Assembly: GCA_016946835.1 (NCBI GenBank)
Contig: JACVTC010000577.1
Span: 1-17,444, forward strand
DNA from: Neocallimastix lanati (nom. inval.)
Lineage: Eukaryota > Neocallimastigomycota > Neocallimastigomycetes > Neocallimastigales > Neocallimastigaceae
Length of the DNA: 17,444 bases
Reading direction: 5' to 3'
This document shows, piece by piece, positions 8,185 to 16,437 of the stretch. A program made the translations under genes and the position numbers. Position 1 is the first letter of the stretch. Every line of letters starts with the position of its first letter. The notes beneath the pieces are model-generated. The model ran no database searches and was not told the DNA's origin. It saw only the letters and a program-made list of their open reading frames with translations.

Positions 8185-8530
8185 TCATATTTTGTTTAAT
8201 TCTTAAAATGCTTAATGTAATTATATTATTTATTAAATTCCGCAACTGGAATTCTAATTATTGATCATAAAAAATATAAAATTTATTATGTTCTAATAAA
8301 TTTTCAATTAATGTAATTATATAAACACTAAATAATATAATAAATATTATTATTTCTTAAAAATATATTGTAAATTATTTTTTTTTTTTTTCTATAATTT
8401 CTTCAAAATTTGTAATATTTTAAGTATAAATTTTATATTATAAACTAAATATAAATTATTTTAAATTAAAATTTTAAAATTATTCAATGTTTATTATATT
8501 GGAACTACCGCAGTAAACCAATACATTTTT
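8185..8530. other. AT-rich internal sequence of non-autonomous element, no gene seen
   Basis: Low-complexity AT-rich DNA with T runs and no open frame of note. I see no recognisable function between the coding shards and the hairpin array. Confidence 0.6.
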
Positions 8531-8764
8531 AACTTTCTTCAAGTTCGAAAATCCTTTTTCGACACCCAAGAAAGTTTATTTGAAATAATTTTTATATATT
8601 TATTCCTTCAAGTTCGGCATTCTCTGTCCGACACCTAAGGATTTAAAAAAAAAAATTATTATACTTACCTTCAGGCTCAGCACTCTCTGGCTGACCACCT
8701 AAGGATTTTTTTTAAAATTAAAAATATTATTTGTTAGGCTCGAAATACTCTTCGATCACCTAAC
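8531..8764 (-). repeat. Array of four hairpins in leader of non-autonomous element
   Basis: The four units are: 8531-8576 (outer AACTTTCTT/AAGAAAGTT, inner TCGAA/TTCGA); 8604-8641 (outer CCTT/AAGG, inner TCGG/CCGA); 8668-8704 (outer CCTT/AAGG and AGG/CCT, inner TCAGC/GCTGA); and 8733-8764 (outer GTTAGG/CCTAAC, inner TCGA/TCGA). The loops are 8 nt (unit 2: 10, or 8 with a mismatched closing pair). Stem sequences differ between units while pairing is kept. The layout matches the autonomous leader array. Confidence 0.85.
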
Positions 8765-8979
8765 TAAAAAAAATATAATTATTAAATTGAATTCATTTTA
8801 AAATAATTCAATTTTTAACAATTCAATTTTAAATTTATATATATTATTTTTTACTTAAATTATTACTAAAATTTTATAATTAAATTTATAATTTCTTTGT
8901 ATTATTATTATGATCATTTAATTTTATATTATATTATATTCTATTATTTTTCTTATCTATTCATCAATGTTTTCACACT

Positions 8980-8996
8980 CCCCGATATCTCCACCA
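8980..8996 (-). other. Primer-binding site, non-autonomous element
   Basis: The plus-strand CCCCGATATCTCCACCA is identical to the 17-nt site of both autonomous copies and lies 7 nt from the LTR edge at 9004. Flanking bases differ, which points to functional constraint rather than overall similarity. Confidence 0.87.
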
Positions 8997-9003
8997 ATTT
9001 TTA

Positions 9004-9526
9004 TGTTGAGGTTCATATTAGAAAAGGAGTGTGAACATTAAATAAATAGATAAATTAAATAACTACTAAATTACACTAAAAGAATTTATTATTACACATT
9101 ATAAATTTTATTTAAAGAATTATTATTAAAAATATTTATCATTTATAAATTATATAATTATTTTATTGTTAAAAATAACTTTATTAATATTAATATTTAT
9201 TATTATAACAATATGGGAAACCTTTCAATTATTATTCCTATTATCACTACTATTTTTACTATTTCTTTCCTCAGAAAGGCCCCCTTCATAAAATAATATG
9301 GATAATACATATTTTATATTATTTAATTACATTATGAAAACCAATCATATAAATTAATTAATTACATAAATTTAATATTTAAAATAATAAAATATAATTA
9401 ATATAAAAAAAATTATTAATATAATATAAGAAAATTATTAATAGTAAAGAATATAATAATATATTTTTATATAATAAATTATTAAAAATTTAATTAAAAA
9501 TATCATTATTATTCTATTCTTTATCA
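9004..9526 (-). repeat. 5' LTR of non-autonomous element
   Basis: 523 bp, TGTTGAGG...TTATCA on the plus strand, the same as 6520-7042. PBS adjacency makes this the 5' LTR on the minus strand. Confidence 0.92.
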
Positions 9527-9530
9527 CAGT
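9527..9530. repeat. Target-site duplication (high-coordinate side) of non-autonomous element
   Basis: CAGT matches 6516-6519. It is immediately followed by TGATAAG, the start of an inverted autonomous LTR. Confidence 0.7.
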
Positions 9531-9783
9531 TGATAAGAATGTACTAAATAATGCATTCTTAATTAAATCTACGATTTATTTCTAATACATTATGTGTACA
9601 TTATTATTTTTGTACTTTAATAAATTTTTAAATCCAAAGATCAAAAATTAAATCAAAAATTATATTAAACTTTAGATTTTTATATTAAATCTTATATTAA
9701 AAGTAATATTTTTATATATTTAAAACTTATATTAGCAATATTAATAATAAATCTTATTTTTTTTTTATTACTGATACTTTATC
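9531..9783 (+). mobile_element. Inverted remnant of autonomous element: LTR start plus leader scrap
   Basis: 9531-9766 is the reverse complement of 9979-10214, so it is the beginning of an autonomous LTR read on the plus strand. At a 10-T run it switches to ATTACTGATACTTTAT (to about 9782), the reverse complement of leader positions 5097-5114 of the left copy, where an A run lies at the same junction. The simplest reading is a plus-strand element whose LTR remainder, PBS and part of the leader were deleted between T tracts. It then meets the truncated minus-strand LTR. Confidence 0.75.
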
Positions 9784-10214
9784 CAATCTGTTAAAATATT
9801 CAAATAAAAATAAAAATACTATTCTAATATAAAGGTTTTTAATAAAATAAAATATTTTTCAATATAAAATAAAACATTTCGATATAAAATTTTATAATAA
9901 AAAGTTAAAATATAATATATAAATTTTTAATTATCAATATATAAAAATATTATTAATATAAATTTTCATTATTAATATAAAAAAAAAATAAGATTTATTA
10001 TTAATATTGCTAATATAAGTTTTAAATATATAAAAATATTACTTTTAATATAAGATTTAATATAAAAATCTAAAGTTTAATATAATTTTTGATTTAATTT
10101 TTGATCTTTGGATTTAAAAATTTATTAAAGTACAAAAATAATAATGTACACATAATGTATTAGAAATAAATCGTAGATTTAATTAAGAATGCATTATTTA
10201 GTACATTCTTATCA
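9784..10214 (-). repeat. Truncated 3' LTR of right autonomous element
   Basis: 431 bp matching 16943-17373 and lacking the distal ~416 bp, including the long T tract and the TGTTAAGG end. The break abuts the inverted fragment at 9783. Confidence 0.88.
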
Positions 10215-10226
10215 AGATGCCCCGAC
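10215..10226 (-). other. Polypurine-tract-like motif before 3' LTR, autonomous element
   Basis: The minus strand reads GTCGGGGCATCT immediately before the LTR start TGATAAG, parallel to GCGGGGGCATCA in the non-autonomous element. It lies seven bases beyond the pol stop codon. It is also present at 17374-17385. Confidence 0.6.
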
Positions 10227-10232
10227 GAAGAC

Positions 10233-13200
10233 TCAAGCTTCTCTGTAAGCGGAGTTAAACTTTACTAAATTTTTAAAGTGAACATTCCTATCGAGTTGCT
10301 TTCCAGTCTTCTGATCGATTAGGGTTGCCGTGTTGAATTGAATTTTTAAAATTTTAAATGGTCCATTGTAATATGGTTCTAGCTTAGTGCGGCTAAAGTT
10401 TCTAACAAGAACAAGATCACCAGCCTTTAATTCTTTTCCCTTTTTCATACTTATTTGTTCTTCTCGTCTTGTTGCCCAATACTTGTTAGCATTCTTCACA
10501 TTTTCGCATGCTTCTCTAGTCCATTGATAATGACGAACAAATTTTTCCATTAAAATTTCATCATATGATTTACCTGCATTTTCAATTGTTCTTATGGCTA
10601 TATCATAAGGCTGTTGGTCTTCTCTTCCATATACTAATTCAAAACTAGAATGTCCAGTAGCTGTATTTTTGGTAGTTCGAAGTGCCCATAAAGCAGAAGG
10701 TAAAACTTCATCCCAATCTTGATTTTTCCTTCCTAATAAACGAAGTAATTTTCCAATTTCTTTATTTCGATTTTCAGTAAGGCCATTTGATTCAGGGTGG
10801 TAAGTAGCTACAAATTTAACATATACATCATAAAAATCAAGAAAGATTTTAGTCATATCAGAAGTGAATTGGACTCCATTATCAGTAGTAATAACTTGAG
10901 GTACACCATGTCTTGCAAAAACGTTTATTAAAAATTTAATTATATCAGAGGAAGTTATGTTTTCAGTGGGTTCGGCTTCAACCCATTTGGTAAAGTAATC
11001 AACAGTTACTATAATATATTGATTATTATTTCTTGTTTTTGGTAACGGTCCTATAATATCTAATCCTAAATGCACAAAGGGACCCTCCACTTTAGTTGGA
11101 TGGTTTTCGGTTGGTTCTGGATATGGTTGAGGACGATTTAACTGGCATTTTTCACAATTACTAACAATTCTTTTGATATCTTTAATCATATGATTCCAAT
11201 AAAAGTTTTTCTTAAGTCTTTGATATGTTTTGTAATATCCTTCGTGGCCAATATTATGAGCTTCTAAAATTAATTTAAACCTTTCATTTTCGTCCGTTAT
11301 TAATTTTCTATAATTTCCATTGTCGATAAAGTAATCTTCACCATCAATAACAGTAAACTTTTCATTAATAAATTCCTTTATAACCTTAGATAATAATTCT
11401 TCATTATTTCCATTAGTAATTTTTGTTAATAATATCTTTCTCTCTTCCTTACTTTTCATTCTTGAAAGAGCATCAGCTAACACATTCTTTTTGCCTGATT
11501 CATATTTTATATTAATTCCAAGCATACTAGCGGTTAGACACCATCTTGTTTGCCTTGCATTCAAAGGTTCTTTATTCTTAAATAAACCAACTAATGGTTT
11601 ATGATCTGTGTAAATAGTTGTAGGTAATGGATTTCCTTCAATATAAGATTTAAATTTAGTCATACAGTAAAATAAAGCTGTTCCTTCCAAATCTGTGATA
11701 CCATAATTCTTTTCAGTTTTCTTCAAACTTCTACTTATAAAGTGTATTGGATGCTCCTTACCGGTTTCTTCTTCTTTTTGTAAAAGAACTCCACCAATTC
11801 CATTATACGAAGCATCAGTTCTAATGATAAAAGGTTTGTCAAATGACGGAAATTTTAGAATAGGTGCATTGATTAATTTTTCTTTTAGGAGTTCAAAGCT
11901 TTCTTGTTGTTCTTTATTCCATTCATATTTAGTATTCTTTTTCAATAATTTACATAAAGGTGAGGTAATTTGAGCATATTTAGGGATAAAGTCACGATAA
12001 TACCCTATTGCTCCTAGAAATGATCTTAATTCATGAATTGATGAAGGGGCTTCCCACTTCTTAATAGCTGTTATTTTACTTTCCATGGGACTTAATCCTT
12101 TAGTAGTAAGTTTGTGACCTAATACATCAACTTCAGTTTGAAGAAAATGGCACTTTTCAATATTAATTTTTAACTTGTTTTCTTTAAATACTTCTAATAC
12201 TTGTTTAATATGAATTAAATGTTCTTCGATACTTTTTGAATAGATCAAAACATCATCAATAAATACATAAACAAATTCACCAATAAAAGGGAATAAAATT
12301 TTATTCATTTCTCTTTGGAAGGTTGAGGGAGCTCCAGTAAGTCCAAAAGGCATAACCTTAAATTGATAATTTCCAAACTTAGTAGTGAAAGTGGTTACTT
12401 CAACGCTTTCTTCATCCATTAAGATTTGGTGAAAACCAGAAAATAAATCAAGAGTTGTAAATATTTTAGATCCTCCGAGACTATCAAAAATTTCATCTAT
12501 ATATGGAACTGAATAAGAATCTTTTTCTGTCATATCATTGACTTTTCGGTAGTCAATACACAAGCGCCACTTTCCATTGTGTTTTAGAATGAGTACTACT
12601 GGAGATGACCATTCTGAACAGGATGGTTCTATCAATCCTTTCTTAATAAGCTTTGTAAGTTCTTCTTTTAAGATATCTGATTTTAATTTAGTTAACCTAT
12701 AACTTCTTAATTTTACTGGCTTTGCATTTGCTTTCAAACGGATCTTATGTGGTGAAAGTTTAGAAGGAGTTAGTTCTTCTGTTGAAGTGGCAACTATGTC
12801 AATCATTTCTTTGAGAATTTTAATAATTTGTTCTTTATAATCTTTATTTAAGGTACTTAAAAATTCATCACTCTCAATAAATTCCATTGGAGTTAATTCC
12901 TTTATAATTTCCTTTTCATTATTCGTTTCTTTAACTTTTCTAATAGTGCAAATTATACTTTCTTCATCATAATATTGATTATTTATTTTAGCTATTTCTT
13001 CGTATTCACTTTCTGACAAAAGTTTACATAAACTGTTTAAGGTCGGATGAATAAATAAACAATGATCGATTTGAGTTTTAAAGTTTATTAACATATCATA
13101 AAATGAGTCTTCTTTCTCAATAATTCTAAAGTCCGCATTAAATTCATAATTATTAATTTTTACTGGTAATTGAACAATAATTCCTTCCGAGTATTCTTCA

Positions 13201-14267
13201 TCTTGTGTTGCTAGTTGGATTCTTCCACGACTTTTTCCAACTGTTTCATATTCACCAGGTAATTTATCAAAATACTGCTTAGTAACGATGCTTAGGTTAC
13301 TACAAGAATCAATTAAAAGTTTTCCTAGTACTCCGTCAACACTTGCATCAACCATTGCTAAGTCTTCTTCGGCTACTTCATTACTTTTACTTATGTAGCT
13401 ATGATCATAGTTATTCACTAATAAAGTTCGTGCTATTACATTGTCTACAGTTCCAATTATTTTAGATTTTTCTAACTTTAAACCTTGAGTTAATTGTGAA
13501 CGAATTTTCGGACATGCATTCAAGAGTTGACCTATCGTAATACTGGATTTAAGATTATTTAAATCATCCATAATATTGTAAGGTTCTTTATTATTCATCA
13601 TTTTGATATTCCTTTTTACTAACTGAGTATTTTCATTATTAGTTTCTTTAGTTTTTGTTGAAATTAATTTTTCCAAAGTATTAGTTTTATTTTGTTGATT
13701 ATCTTTATTCATTTCTATATCTTCTATTTCATTATCGATTACAAGTATATCTTCAGATTCAACTTTTTTCTTTCCTTTTGATGAATAATTGTTGTTTTCT
13801 TCTTTACTTTCTCTTACTCTTGTTATATTTCTTAATTCCTTTTCTTTTTGTTTTTCTTTGTTAATATTTGGTTGAGTTAAAATTGAAGGAAGTATTTGAT
13901 TTTTATAAACTTTATTTGGTTTATTATGTAGCTCATTTTCTTTCTTCTTTCTTAAAGCAGGAGTTGCGAAAGGACGTGGATTATCTTTTAAACTTTTATG
14001 TACTTTCTTGGAATTATTTTCTTCCTTTTCGCTGTTATTATCATTCATTTTTCTTTTTATAGCATTTATAATGATATTATCCTCACTTTCAGTTGTGTCA
14101 CTAAAATCAGATTCTTCAGATTCTTTATTAAAGGAATTATTATCAATTGGGGTATTCTTGGTAAAAGTATTATTTTGTAAATTATTTAATGAAGCTATTG
14201 TTTTGTCATTGGGAGTGCTTCTGCTCCCATTTAGAAGTTTAAAGACTTTTTGGAATATATTTCTTTT
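10233..14267 (-). CDS. pol: Pol polyprotein: protease, reverse transcriptase, RNase H, integrase
   Basis: The open frame runs from 14267 to a TGA at 10233; the first ATG is at 14048 (1271 residues, numbering used here). After a low-complexity Lys/Asn-rich linker come an aspartic protease (catalytic D247 in LLIDSCSN, Cys where Gly is usual), reverse transcriptase (first Asp D534 in TTLDLFSG, FIDD 596-599), RNase H (D745, E788, D815), and integrase with zinc ligands H931, H935, C965, C968 and the triad D997, D1056, E1092 (DX35E). A GPY/F module (GPF at 1229-1231) follows; I see no chromodomain. The polyprotein would mature in particles and copy RNA into integrated DNA. It overlaps gag by 37 nt in the -1 frame, so expression may use frameshifting; initiation at 14048 is unlikely to be the normal route. 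No internal stop or break is visible. Confidence 0.95.
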   Translation of the reverse strand, partial: KRNIFQKVFKLLNGSRSTPNDKTIASLNNLQNNTFTKNTPIDNNSFNKESEESDFSDTTESEDNIIINAIKRKMNDNNSEKEENNSKKVHKSLKDNPRPFATPALRKKKENELHNKPNKVYKNQILPSILTQPNINKEKQKEKELRNITRVRESKEENNNYSSKGKKKVESEDILVIDNEIEDIEMNKDNQQNKTNTLEKLISTKTKETNNENTQLVKRNIKMMNNKEPYNIMDDLNNLKSSITIGQLLNACPKIRSQLTQGLKLEKSKIIGTVDNVIARTLLVNNYDHSYISKSNEVAEEDLAMVDASVDGVLGKLLIDSCSNLSIVTKQYFDKLPGEYETVGKSRGRIQLATQDEEYSEGIIVQLPVKINNYEFNADFRIIEKEDSFYDMLINFKTQIDHCLFIHPTLNSLCKLLSESEYEEIAKINNQYYDEESIICTIRKVKETNNEKEIIKELTPMEFIESDEFLSTLNKDYKEQIIKILKEMIDIVATSTEELTPSKLSPHKIRLKANAKPVKLRSYRLTKLKSDILKEELTKLIKKGLIEPSCSEWSSPVVLILKHNGKWRLCIDYRKVNDMTEKDSYSVPYIDEIFDSLGGSKIFTTLDLFSGFHQILMDEESVEVTTFTTKFGNYQFKVMPFGLTGAPSTFQREMNKILFPFIGEFVYVFIDDVLIYSKSIEEHLIHIKQVLEVFKENKLKINIEKCHFLQTEVDVLGHKLTTKGLSPMESKITAIKKWEAPSSIHELRSFLGAIGYYRDFIPKYAQITSPLCKLLKKNTKYEWNKEQQESFELLKEKLINAPILKFPSFDKPFIIRTDASYNGIGGVLLQKEEETGKEHPIHFISRSLKKTEKNYGITDLEGTALFYCMTKFKSYIEGNPLPTTIYTDHKPLVGLFKNKEPLNARQTRWCLTASMLGINIKYESGKKNVLADALSRMKSKEERKILLTKITNGNNEELLSKVIKEFINEKFTVIDGEDYFIDNGNYRKLITDENERFKLILEAHNIGHEGYYKTYQRLKKNFYWNHMIKDIKRIVSNCEKCQLNRPQPYPEPTENHPTKVEGPFVHLGLDIIGPLPKTRNNNQYIIVTVDYFTKWVEAEPTENITSSDIIKFLINVFARHGVPQVITTDNGVQFTSDMTKIFLDFYDVYVKFVATYHPESNGLTENRNKEIGKLLRLLGRKNQDWDEVLPSALWALRTTKNTATGHSSFELVYGREDQQPYDIAIRTIENAGKSYDEILMEKFVRHYQWTREACENVKNANKYWATRREEQISMKKGKELKAGDLVLVRNFSRTKLEPYYNGPFKILKIQFNTATLIDQKTGKQLDRNVHFKNLVKFNSAYREA
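14231..14267 (-). promoter_or_regulatory. Gag-Pol overlap, candidate -1 frameshift region
   Basis: For 37 nt both gag and pol frames are open, pol being -1 relative to gag. The RNA-sense sequence contains A runs (AAAAAAG, then CAAAAAG). Neither is a perfect X XXY YYZ heptamer in the gag frame, since the first base is U or C, so programmed shifting is possible but not shown. The alternative is that two 1-nt insertions broke a former single frame. Confidence 0.4.
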
Positions 14268-15136
14268 TTATTTTTTTCCATAATCTTATTTAATTGAGGG
14301 CAATAGTATGAGTAATGACCTTCTTCCTTACAGAAGAAGCAAGTTTTAACAGATAAATTTCTCATTTTCTGGGTTGATTCTTCTATAATATCTTGAGGTT
14401 TCAGTTTATTATTTGTTTGACTTGTTTGGAAAGTTTCGTTTCTTCTTTTAGGATAAAGTCTTGAAGTAGTACTGTTTTGATTATTTTGATTATGCTGGGA
14501 ATTATTAACATTATAGGTATTAATATTATTGTTCCTTACAGAAAGTCTATCTACTTTCTCGGCAATTTTGAAAGCTTTCTCCATACTTATATCATCTTTA
14601 AGGGATAATTTCTTCCAGGCTTCATAATTATTTTGAATAGAGTCAATATAATCTAGTACACCAATGCGCTTTCTTCTCTTTTTATCAAGTTTAGTGTACA
14701 AAGTTCTATATCTTACATTAAAGTCTTTAATCTTTTCGTTTCTTTTAATTCGCATTGCACGAAGTTCTTTAAGAAGTAAATTTTGGTCTTCTTTAATACC
14801 GTAAAAATTTTCAAGACTTGAAATAATTTTTTCAAGAGAAGGAAATTTATCATCATCAACATTTTCTTCTTCATCATCTTCTTCTTCATCTGATGAATCA
14901 TCACTTTCATCATCACTATCTTCTCCCAAATCTTCAATAACGCGTTGTACTTCACCAGAGCTGGTAAGTAAACAAGCATTAAATATTGTTTCCGGATCTG
15001 TGATACCTTGTATCTTGATCCAAAGTTTTAATTCAGTAGCCCAGGACTTTATATCTAAATTGTCCTTGCTAAGCTTCACTATGTCTCGTAATTCTTTCTT
15101 TAATTCTTTAAAACTTAAAGTACTTTTAGTAGACAT
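14231..15136 (-). CDS. gag: Gag polyprotein with acidic stretch and CCHC zinc knuckle
   Basis: It encodes 301 residues starting MSTKSTLSFKELKKEL. In order: an N-terminal helical region (LKLWIKIQG), a very acidic segment (about residues 72-97, mostly Asp, Glu and Ser), a second helical domain with a Lys/Arg cluster (KKRRKR), an Asn/Gln-rich stretch, and a C-terminal knuckle CFFCKEEGHYSYYC (CX2CX4HX4C) that would bind element RNA. Gag builds the cytoplasmic particle. It ends SKKSLNF at 14231, soon after the knuckle; the left copy instead reads on in one frame because two T runs are each one base shorter there. The upstream leader carries the hairpin array. Start chosen by conservation with the left copy. 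Confidence 0.92.
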   Translation of the reverse strand: MSTKSTLSFKELKKELRDIVKLSKDNLDIKSWATELKLWIKIQGITDPETIFNACLLTSSGEVQRVIEDLGEDSDDESDDSSDEEEDDEEENVDDDKFPSLEKIISSLENFYGIKEDQNLLLKELRAMRIKRNEKIKDFNVRYRTLYTKLDKKRRKRIGVLDYIDSIQNNYEAWKKLSLKDDISMEKAFKIAEKVDRLSVRNNNINTYNVNNSQHNQNNQNSTTSRLYPKRRNETFQTSQTNNKLKPQDIIEESTQKMRNLSVKTCFFCKEEGHYSYYCPQLNKIMEKNKKEIYSKKSLNF

Positions 15137-15318
15137 TTCGTTTTTAGTTAATAATTTTTTTATTGTAAATTAACGAGGTTATTAAATACGAATAAATTTG
15201 AAAGTCCAACTTTAAAAATATAATTTAACAAGTAATTTAATATCGAATCAAATTTTAAAACAATATATCTTAGTAATTTTTGAAAATAATAATTTTATTT
15301 GCTTTCTTTAGTAAGTAT

Positions 15319-15507
15319 AAGCTCGAAATCCTTATCGACAACTTAGTAGAAATTATAAAGCACGAGGTTCTTTTCGACTACTTTTTTAAGAATAATTTTA
15401 AGTTCGAAATCTTTATCGACAACTTAATAGAATAATTTTAAGTTCGAAATCTTTATCGACAACTTAATAGAATATTTTTCAAGCTCGAAATCTTTATCGA
15501 CCACTTG
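15319..15507 (-). repeat. Array of five small hairpin repeats in gag leader (right copy)
   Basis: The units lie at about 15319-15344, 15357-15384, 15400-15425, 15440-15465 and 15480-15507. They have the same lower stem, bulge, TCGA/TCGA upper stem and 8-nt loop as in the left copy, whose middle units are more numerous. The first, second and last units are distinct variants kept in the same order in both copies, so the number changes in the middle. Confidence 0.85.
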
Positions 15508-15672
15508 AATTTTGTAATTTAGTATATTTGTAGTAATAAATTTAGAAGCAAAGTTTTATTTATTATTTTCACCTTTCAAAAATTTTTCTTTTTAAACGAT
15601 AAATATTGTATTGTTATAGCTAATAAAATTATTAATTAATTATAATTATTAAATACAAAAAAATAATCTTTA

Positions 15673-15837
15673 TTGTCGTACAATCTGATAGTACACACTG
15701 TCTGACGTGCAGCTTACCTAATGGTGTCATGCCACGCGTGTGCCACGATTACTATATTCAATATAAAATATAGCAGTTCAGAGCCCACTAGCCCAATTAC
15801 TATGTAGGATAAACTTAATCCGATAATCTATGTACGG
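15673..15837 (-). other. GC-richer structured leader block, right copy
   Basis: Counterpart of 4819-4985, with only a few differences. Here a GCCAC...GTGTGCCAC arrangement is intact. Short stems include GGAT/ATCC and CCG/CGG near the end. Function unknown. Confidence 0.5.
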
Positions 15838-16084
15838 AATAAAAAAATTTTAAAAGTATTCAATAATATTTTTATTAACTAATAAAAATTAACTAAAAAC
15901 ACAATATTTTCAAAGTAAATTAAGATTCTATTACAGGAATTATATAACAAATAAAGTACCAGTAATAAAAAAAATAAAAAAAATTTAAATGGCGAAGTTA
16001 GCCAAAGTCTGATACTTTATATAATAAAGTGCCTTATAACTAGCACAAAGAAAAGTAAAAAAAATTATATAAAAAAAACAATCT

Positions 16085-16212
16085 TACGCCTTCGGTGACG
16101 TAAGCTCCTTATTCGCCAGTGCTTGGAAAGTACCCGCACCTTCGTGTGTTGAAACGTTGAAGGTTGAACTATTATTACCGGGTCGGTAACCAAATACCTT
16201 CGTCTACTTTCC
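16085..16212 (-). other. Multi-stem RNA-like domain in leader, right copy
   Basis: The closing stem GGAAAGTA (16125-16132)/TACTTTCC (16205-16212), the two inner stems and the upstream CTTACG/CGTAAG hairpin are all conserved with the left copy. One substitution falls between the inner stems, outside pairing. Confidence 0.55.
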
Positions 16213-16222
16213 AATTAATCTC

Positions 16223-16268
16223 CAAATTAACTACTATTCAATAACCTACTATGAATAGAGTTAATTTG
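16223..16268 (-). other. Long leader hairpin, right copy
   Basis: Same 10 + 7 bp interrupted stem as at 5368-5413, with no change in the arms. Confidence 0.7.
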
Positions 16269-16391
16269 TTGCTATCTGAGAATACACTGTGTATGAGCTC
16301 TATCCGCTCCTTGTTATAATTTTACAAAATTTGTTTTTTTAGAATCTTAATTTTACTTATTTAAAAAAAATTTTTTTTATATATATATATC

Positions 16392-16437
16392 AAACAAGCG
16401 CCATGGGTTAATCAAAGGATTAACGACTTACTTGTTT
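16392..16437 (-). other. Two-tier hairpin just downstream of PBS, right copy
   Basis: Outer AAACAAG/CTTGTTT and inner GTTAATC/GATTAAC stems with a 4-nt loop, as in the left copy. The one difference (A to G near 16405) falls in the unpaired part. Confidence 0.65.

Larger units (their letters stand above)
6520..9526 (-). mobile_element. Non-autonomous LTR retrotransposon (3007 bp)
   Basis: Two 523-bp direct repeats (6520-7042 and 9004-9526), identical by eye, have TG...CA ends and flank 1961 bp of internal DNA with no gag, protease, RT, RNase H or integrase. The orientation is minus: the PBS (8980-8996) abuts the 9004-9526 LTR, and a G-rich motif (minus-strand GCGGGGGCATCA) abuts the other LTR. 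Both sites, and the LTR terminal bases (TGATAA...AACA on the minus strand), match the autonomous elements. A large non-coding element with long LTRs fits the LARD/TRIM class of non-autonomous elements. LTR identity implies very recent insertion. It interrupts a junction between two head-to-head autonomous LTRs. Confidence 0.9.

Noticed and set aside
10233-14048. Chromodomain at the integrase C-terminus
   Set aside because: The protein ends about 40 residues after the GPY/F module, with no chromodomain-like aromatic pattern.
14713-14979. Minus-strand open frame rich in Met/Lys (also 3819-4010)
   Set aside because: Alternative frame of gag; the Met/Lys string comes from the Asp/Glu repeats shifted by one base.
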